Assembly: GCF_036370855.1 (NCBI RefSeq)
Contig: NC_088111.1
Coordinates: forward strand, 17,333,501-17,397,500
Reading direction: 5' to 3'
DNA from: Dromaius novaehollandiae
Lineage: Eukaryota; Chordata; Aves; Casuariiformes; Dromaiidae
DNA length: 64,000 nucleotides
Below are positions 42,401 through 51,400 of the stretch, piece by piece. Both the position numbers and the translations under genes were made by a program. Under the pieces are notes generated by a model, which worked only from the letters and a program-made list of their open reading frames with translations, was not told where the DNA came from and made no database searches. How positions within the stretch are numbered: the first letter of the stretch is position 1; each line of letters opens with the position of its first letter.

Positions 42401-45400
42401 AAGCGGTGGGGAGAAGCACAGAAAGGGACGGGTTACGTCCCGGTGACTGTGCCTGTTATAGCTGTACTCTTCCCCCATCCTACTGCCAGTCAGCAGAACT
42501 GCCTCGTCCTGCCAGGAAGCAAGGACGTAGCACAGGCTGTTACTCCGAGTTAACAGTATGTTGCACACACCTTCCTGCCTCCTCTCAGAAGCACCTGAAA
42601 GTTTCATCTGGAGTTATCCGCCTGGTCCACATTGCTCACGGCTAAGTGATGGGTAGGAGGTATTGCACCTTCTCCAAAACAAACTTTGACCTCTGCCAGA
42701 AGAAAGCAGGCAGACAAGCTGGTCTAATCTCAAGTGGAAAGTTATATGTTTCTAGGTTTCTGAAAGAAGATCAGGGAAGAGGATGACTGCAACAAGCACG
42801 ACGAACAGGAAAGTACTCTCTCGTCATACATGTCTCCTCTAGCCATTCCTACCTAGACTACGAGCAAGCAGTGCTGGGAACAACTGGCCTACAGTAGATG
42901 TAGGACTTGGATTTAGTATCATTGGAAGTCCGGACACTGCATGATCAACACGGGAGGAGAGAGCTGTCCAGCGGAGAATTAAAAATCATGCGGGAAGACA
43001 TTGCTCAAGACTGGTCTTTGCAAAATATACTTTTACTTGAAACTGAGGGGTGCATTGAGGCCAAACAACCCTTTCCAGCCTGCCTGCTAAGGTAGAATGA
43101 CCTCTGCATTGTGTTAAGGCCATACAAGCAAATAAATAGAGCCATTGGTCTTAACAGTTTCATCCCCAATGTCAAGGCTAAAACCCAGAAGACAATCTTG
43201 CCATGTGTCAGCTTTCAGAACCAACTGATGGGAAAGACCTAGAGATCTAGAAAACTTGCCTAGCCCAAGCTGCTTCAAAGCCACACAGAGACAAGGATCT
43301 AGGTCTTCCACACTATCATTAGTCCTTTTGCCACCGCTCATTCCAACTCCTTTGGCAGAGGTCATGCCTACTTAAAGCCACCTAGTCTGAAACTAGCACA
43401 TGAGACATCTGCGTTGCTTCAAAAAGATGTCTGTCTGCTGAAAGGGCAGCCAGGAAAATAGATTCCACTAAGAAAGAGCAGCTTATGTTTCTGTGCCAGA
43501 GCAGGGCTGTTTGCCCCAGGATGCGCACAGCCTCTAGACTTTCAGCAGCTGATCATTTCTAAACTTGGACTTTGATGGTGTTAGTTTTAAGTACCTTCTT
43601 GAATGCCTGCAAGCTCTACGAGAGGGATGCTCTCCTGTGCTTCTCTCCACCCTGAGTTTTCTGGCAGCACATTTCAAATTTTAAAGTCCTCTTGGATTTT
43701 CTCTTAAGTACCAATTACATAATCCTTCCTGCTTCTAGGCAAGCAGTGCACTATGTTCACGGAGATCCTGCCTCAAGACTCTTTACCCTTCATTTCCTAG
43801 GGCAGGCAATTTTAGCTTTCCTACTTTTGAAAGCACAGCCAGGATCTGCAAGATCTATAAAGTTATGGTAGGGATGCAACAAAATTGGTGAGAATTTCTT
43901 TTCTAGCTAGTAGAAAGTCAGTAGCAGATGTTGCAACTCTCTGCTAAGTTATTATCCAAGTCTCCTATAAATATTAGCCAAAGAACTTTCTGGGAATACC
44001 CAGAAGCAGCATATGGGCACTGCAATCTTTAAGCTGTCCCCGGGTAAGAATCTCTTCTATATTCCCTCCTTTGTTTCTGTCTTCTGCCTCCTTTCTTCCC
44101 TGCTTCTCAGGAAAGAGCAGCATGAACATCAAAAGCATGTGCAAGACGGCCACTGATTCATGCTGTTAGATCAAGGAGGCAAGAAAGGCTAAAGGAAAAG
44201 AGGCAGTGCTTGGTTGTACCTTCATGCCACAGATGCTTCCTCGGGTCTTGCAGACAGATACACACTGCTTTCAGTGCTGGCTGGTTGTAAGATAGGGAAT
44301 CACAAGACTTGTGATGAAAAAAGGTCACAGAACAAGAGAAAACTCTAAAATCACAAGGGCAGGAATGAAAGTGAGCATGATGAGATAAAAAGTGAAGAGA
44401 TGCATCGCTGGCAGAAATACATGACAAGATGAGAGAGCCAAGGGAAAGGGCCAAGTACGAGGATGTGAACGCTCTCAGCTCTGCCAGCAAACCAAGAGGA
44501 AGCTTCAGCCATGCAGTGGTTTGCTTTGCCCCGTGCCAGCCACTTACCCGGGCAGCCAGGCATGACCACCCTCTCCGGGACAGCATCTGTACCTGCCTGG
44601 AGCCAGCCCACGCCACGCTCCCTCGCTGCCCCTGCCTCCTCTCGCCCTCCAGACCTTCAGGGCAGCACCTGGGCAGTGCCGGCACGGCGCCAGGGAGAGC
44701 GCAGCACCGTGCGCAGGCGCCTGGCCTTTCCCAGCACGCGGGACTCCCCGGGTACATGGCCCTTTGTCGGCACCAACGCTCTGACCCTAAGTCCCGAGCA
44801 CATCCCACCTCCGGCCCGGCCGGTCCTCCATGGTGCAACCCCCTTGGGGCCGCCACGAGGCCCTCGGAGGGGGGCTTCGACCCCCCTCGCCTGACCCTGA
44901 CCCTACCACAGCCTCCCGTGGCACGCATCTCCCCTGGGCTCCTCACGGCTCCCCGGGGACAGGCTGCTTACTGCATGAACAGCTCCATCCCGCTTCCCCC
45001 AGGGGCGAGGGGCAGCGCCCGCATCCCTCCCTGGCGGGGACGGCAAGGCAGCCGGAGCAGGTCCGTGCAGGCGGGCGTCACGGCAGCGGCAGAGCCTGCC
45101 CAGAGCCGCCGCGGGCAGCTCAGCCCCGCGGGCCCGGCAGCAGGAGCCGGCCCCTGGCAGGGCACCCCGCCACGGCCCCGCTCCCAGCTCCCGCCGACTG
45201 CGCCAGGCCCGGCGGGAGCAAGGGCTGCCCGGGCAGACGCCTGGAGGAGACGGGCACGGCGCCCGGACGGGCGCTTGCTCAACAGAGATCCAACGCTTGT
45301 TTCATGGCAAAACATGAGTGTGGGCTGAACAGGCGTTTGCTCCCCATTAGTGAACAGAAAATGCAGCTGTGTGGTTTACAGGATCCATTTCAAAGCACTG

Positions 45401-48400
45401 ATTTTTTTTTAAATAAACCACCTACTCTAAAGCAAAGCAACAAGTGCAAACGGTCCGTGTTGTCACAACATAGCCCACACCATTTTCATAAATATCACCC
45501 GTGGAGCGATTTCAAACGAGCTCATAAAATCATGGATGTTCACAGACAAGCCCGAACAGAAGAGGGAACAAAAACACGTTGCCGAAATTACCGGTGGAGA
45601 TAGACGTGCCTGGTCTCTCCGGCTGCAGACGCAGCTCGCCGGTGACCCCGGGACACAGCGCGGGAAAGCGAAGGGGGCAGCGGGCCGCCCACGCCGCAAA
45701 GCGCTCGTGCACAGCCCCACGGAGCTGTTCGGAAGTCAGACAGGCGGCAAAGCAAAAACGCCAGAGCCTGTACAGATCATGCCATGCGGCATCTAACACC
45801 CCCCAGCGCAGCGTGCCCTCCCCAGTCACCATAGCTACCGCCGTCCGCATCATGCGCTCCCTAATCCCCCAGCCGCACCGCAGGGGTGTTAGCAGATTAG
45901 CTGGCACCGGCACCGCAAGCAGGATGAGTTTCCTTGAGCCCAGGATCCCTGCGTTTAACCGGCTGGGCGCTTGGAGTGACCTCTGCAGAGGTCCCCTTGC
46001 TCTCGCAGGGGACGGCGGTTCCTGGCCCCGCTTTGCAGCGCTGGGGTTGGGCCTGCAGCGCTCCCTGCTCGCCGTTCGCTCCGTTCCCGTGCCAGGCTGC
46101 AGGAAGGCAGTCACCGAGGGGTGGCCAGGCCGCGCTGCAGCCGTGCCAGGGCAGGGGGGACCCTGCTTCTGCAGGGCTGGGGTACAGCAGAGATCAGCTC
46201 TTCCAGGGGTAAATAGCCTCGAGTCATGGAGGAATCTGGCTTGACATTTACTGCTGAGCTGCACGGCAGCTGCTGCTGCCCTGCTCCAGTCTGGAGACGG
46301 GATCAGCCCATCAAGTGCTGACACTGTTACACATTAAATGTTTAGTGCAGGAGAAAGCAACATCCCCTCCCCAGTCACTTTGGTCCAGCACAGCTGATGA
46401 CTGGCAGCATCCCGAATTTGAAAGGACACTTCCCAAGGGTGCCGAGGGCAGAGGCCAGGCAGCTCCACCTGTCCTCCAAGTGTTAGCTGGATCACCAGTG
46501 CTGTCTCACACTGGCAGTGTCACCTCCTGGTCCCTTCCACGCCACATCTCAGCCTTGCCCCACAGGTTTCCCACCCCGCTGCAGCTGTTTGCAAGGGCGA
46601 GGCCTGTGACACTGCCCACTCCCGTGGGGAGACCTGGTGCCCACAAGCCCAGGTCTCATTTACACTGAGGTACAAGTGACCCATGACTTTTGAGGTGTAA
46701 ATACCTACAGCATAACCAAAAATCACTCCTCACCTAAGCATGAAAAACTAATGAGGTGTCAGGCGTGTGCACATGCCGACACCGAATTGCAGCGTTACTG
46801 CTAACGTCTCAGCAGGGAGGAGGTGGAGAACAGCAGCGTTTCTGCCGCTCTGCTCCCTGCTCACCAAGCACTTCCAGCCACTAACGCTGCACGGAAACAT
46901 GCAGGATTTACAGGCTGCAGAGAATAAATAACCTTTATCCTAAGGACATGAGCTGTGCTGTGGAGCGACCTGCTGTGCTTCCTCTCCCGATATCCCCGCT
47001 TCCCTCGGTGGCAGCAGTACAGCAGCGCAGACAGAAGGGGTGAGCTAGCGTCCTCCTACAGCACCGGTGCCACGTGAATGCCGGAGCCAGCTCTGGCTGT
47101 AGCAGGCAGCTGCTTTGCGTCCCTGCTCTGCAATCCTTCCCACCTGTGGGATGGGCCAGCTCTCCTGACCACCAAGTAAAGCCCAGGTGTTATAATTCAG
47201 ACCAAAAACCCCCTGTCTCCTTGAAGTGTTCTCATCTGCTGGGGTTAAAAGGAGAACACTACAAGAGGCTGGGCAGAAGCAGCTCTCAGCCTTGAGTGCA
47301 TCTACGCAGGGTCTCAAGAAGCTGAGACACCCAGCATCACCCGTCAGCAGGGAGGGACCAGCAGCACCCAGGGCAGGCAGGCTCCGGCAGCACACAGACC
47401 ACATGGAAATGTCCTATTTGAATAAAGGAAGTCCTCAGGATCCAGACAGGCTGCTGGGTTGGCAGCACCCACACATCGACATCTGATCCCTGCAGGCACC
47501 CTCCTCCTCCCCAGTCTCCTTACAGACCTCTGCTCCTTTGCCCCCTTCCTCTGCTAGCACCAAGGGGGGGCTCCCAGGGACAGGAAATCCCAGGGTGAAT
47601 CCCGGGGCACAGAAGGGGGCTGCACAAGGGCGGCTACTGCTTCCCACCACAGCCTTCTGATCACAAATCCATCCACTCTTTGCCCAGGTGGACAACCAGT
47701 CCTGGTCACTCAGTCACACCTGCCTTCTCACTACAGTGCAGCCCTTTTCTTGCAACAGGGCTCAGTCCCCCAAGCGAAAGGGACCTTCCTTTCCTCAGGG
47801 GGAAGGTGAATGGCCACAGCACCCCTGCCCCATCCTGACAAACCCTCTTGTCAATCCCCCTTCACTGCTTGCAGCTGAGTGCGAGTCTTTTCCCTGTCTC
47901 CTCCAGCCACAAAGGGTTGTAGGGCAGTAGCTCCCAGAGGGCATTTCATCCTTCCTATCCCTGGCAGTGGTGGGTGCTCATTCACTGAGTTAATTCATGT
48001 CTGAACCAAAGTGTACTTTTTAGCCTAAAGACTGAGATGTGAGCAATTTTACAGTCAAGACTAAAGCTTCTCAGTGGTTACCTCTTCCAGCTGTTCATGC
48101 AAGATGTTTTAATCCTAGGCTGAATGTGTATCACTGCAGCAGCCTTCCAGAACGAAGGGCCTCCTGTTCCAGTGCTTTTAGGCAATGATCAAGCACCATC
48201 CAGCCTCTCTCTCAAACCACAAGCAGGTGGAGTTGGTTTCTCACTGCTAGTCAGGTGTTTCAGCTCTTTACTTTTGTGACCCTCCTCTAAACTTTGCCCC
48301 GTCTTTCAGTATCCTTCCCGGCTAGTGGATTTCTTCAGCTCAAAGGATTCATCTCAGTGAACCTTTGCTGTACAAAGGTTAGGTCTCTAAACCGAGGTGG

Positions 48401-51400
48401 TCACCTATACCCCAGTACAGACAGGCACTCCTGGAAGGGAATCAATCCTACCGAAAAAGTATGAATCAAGTCAACTGAGAGGAACCATTTTCTGGAGGTG
48501 CTTCTCTCCCAGAGCGTGCAAACCCACAAGCAGTCTGCTGCTAATACCGTCCCAGCATACATTTGTGCTCTTCCTCAAGCCAGCACCAGATGCTTTCAGA
48601 AGGCTGAAACATCACAGGATTTGGTTGGATTCATGAGGGGGGAAGCCCTCACACTCTTGCTTAGGAGAGTTAGAAAGATAGCACACATTTTATAGGCCAT
48701 TGAAGCTTAGAGAGAGGTTAAGAGTATTTTTAAATGGACAGACTTCCCTCCATTGAAATGTAGTTCCTCCCTTGCTGCTTCGAAAATCTTTGGTTCCAGA
48801 AAAGGCAAAAAGGCACTTTAATTACCCCGTGCCACTGCAGTCAGGAAGACAGGCTATTCCAGGTGGAAGCAAGGTCAAGCTTAGCCCAAAACTGTACTGA
48901 AAAGCTTTGGTAATGTTAAGGCCATATATCCAAATGGGATAAGTGTTTTGTAGATCCTGTACCTATCAACATCTGTTTCAGCCCAAACCACCAGATGTAT
49001 TTACTTGAGATCAAAATTAAATCAAACTAAATATAATCTGGAAAGCTCTAACAAGCTCCTTTCACGTTCGATCTGTTCTAACAGGACTGAAACCCCGAGC
49101 ACGGCTGGCGTTTCACACGCAGGGAAGCTTCTTCCTCTGTCTCTAATCTGTTGCTCTGCTTCACGGGAAGCCAGGGATTGGGGATTTGCACTGCCGTCCT
49201 AATTTGGACCTCGGTTTGTGGAAATACAATTTCCTGGAACAGAGTCGGAAACTCAGTGGCTCTGCAGGGTTGGTATAATTAATATTATCAGCTTCAAAGG
49301 GGGGTTGTCTAACAGAAAGGGACTGTCAAAGGGAGAGAAAAAGAAAGTTCAGCTCCCCCTGCAAACTGTCCCCAGCTTGTTCTCAGTCCTCTCCATGCCA
49401 CACAGCTCACCCTTCTCAGGGACTCACCGCTTCAGGACTGGGACCAGTAAAAGAAACATTTCCTTTCCAAAGGAGCAGAAATCCCCACCCTCCAAAGCAC
49501 CTGTACCATAAACCATGCCTGAGCCTGACAGATGAACCCAACTAGACCTTTTCTTGCTTGTTTTTCCACCCGCTCCTTCCACCAGTTGCACGAGGCAAGT
49601 CACGCACCACCGCAGAGGAGCGGCACGCCCAGCCACGGCCCCTCCACTCAGCAAGGCCACGGGCCATGCTGCAACGAGGGAGCGAGCAGAGACATCCCCG
49701 CTTGTCCTGGGCCTCGCACAGCCTCAGGGAGCCGAGATGCCCCACAGGGATGTACTGCGCTATCCCGCTCTCAATGCAGGAGGAACAGCCCCCAATCCAG
49801 ATTTCACACCGGAGTCGTCGTTTCTTCCATTACCCCAGGACAGTCCCTCCATTACAGGGCCAACCACCCCACTCTGCCCCAGGACCGGTCCCTCTTGCCC
49901 AGCACGCAGGCTCTGCTCCTAACCACCACCACAAGACATGCTGAAGGACCAGCTAAACCTCCGCACTGTCCACGTCCCCTACTCTGCAGGGACATAGCAC
50001 AGAGCTGCAATGACTTCTTGAAGCTAAGCCCTTGTCTAGCTCCGCCTCAAAGTATGAGGACTCAGAGCTTTGCGTGCTCACGCCAGCATTATTCAGTGAA
50101 CCACGGGTATTTGTGCGGTTACCATTAATCAGCTTGACTTGTTCCGGTACACAGGTCCTCACTGACCGCGGAGCAGCACAGCCCCATCGCTGTGCCGGGG
50201 TGCCCAGCACAGGCAGACGGAGAATTTGGTGCTGCGGTTTCCGCTGGGCTCCAGTCCCGCGAGATGGTGCGAGTGCGTGTATGCCCACTCATCTGAGCGT
50301 GTGCATGCCCTCAAATCCCACAAGTGTATTTACAGACATTATCCCTCCCAAAATGTGAAGAAACCTCTTTCACACGGCTTAAGTTCTGTGATATCTCCAA
50401 ATACTAAGTTTGCTCAGAAAAAGAGAAGGCATCCAGAGATACAATTAAATATTAGCTGGAAAGAAAAAAAAAAAAGGCAGTGGCCAGCATAAATCATTCA
50501 GCTACTCTTCAGTGACTCGGACGCACTAAGGGTTAACAGGATTATAAATCTCCCTACGTTTCTCAGTCCCCTCAGTCACAGGATTTGACTGCTTATCAAC
50601 TTATTAACAGTAGAGGGTTGTTGCTGCCCGTGCAGGGAGCCGACGGCCACGGCGCCCGCCCTCCCAAGGCAGCGTGCCTCCGCTCCCTCTGCCAAGCCAC
50701 GAACACCCTCCGCCCCAAGGGTCAAGCTATTAGATCCTCTGGTGAGCAGCAAATTAATTGGGGGGAAAAATACGAGAATGAAGGCAGGAAGCTAACCCAA
50801 GACAAATCCCAGTGAATCCAAAGTCTAAATAAAAAGGAGGAGACAAGGGGAGGGAAATAGCTGGGTATGGAGAGATGTGAAAAATGAAACCTTTTGAGAA
50901 AGGCTCGATTGACTTGCCCAGAATATGCCACAAGCCTGGGCTGCAGAGCTGCTCGCCCTGGCCCGGACGGCTAGTCGGTGCTATGAGGAAGGGAGAGGAG
51001 AGGAGAGGAGAGGAAACCCTCGAGGACACGTTCCTGCAACACCACCTCAGTGGGCTTTGCCATCTGTACACACAGATTGCCGCTTTGCAAACGTTTTGCT
51101 CAAAACATCAGCTGTGAAGAGCTTTGCTCTGTCCTCAAGCTGTAAATATCCTTGTGGACAAAACACAAATATTGATATAAACCATAAAAGCAGTAGCAAT
51201 AATAGAAAGTGGAAGAGGGGGAAGCTCTGAGTTGTTCTCATGCCAAGAGCTGCCCGGATCGCACCCGGCAAGCGGCCTGTGGGCTGACAGCGCTTTCAGC
51301 CACCTCGTGCCTGGTGCTCTCCGGCTGCGGAGGGCCGACACCGCTCTGCACCCGCCCCGCACGCTCAGGGGGCACCGCAGGGTCCCAGCCCATGACCATC

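Noticed and set aside
44158..46324. Several open frames of 220-300 codons on both strands
   Set aside because: They overlap on opposite strands in GC-rich DNA, are rich in Pro/Arg/Gly/Ala, and show no domain, homology or splice support. High GC removes stop codons by chance.
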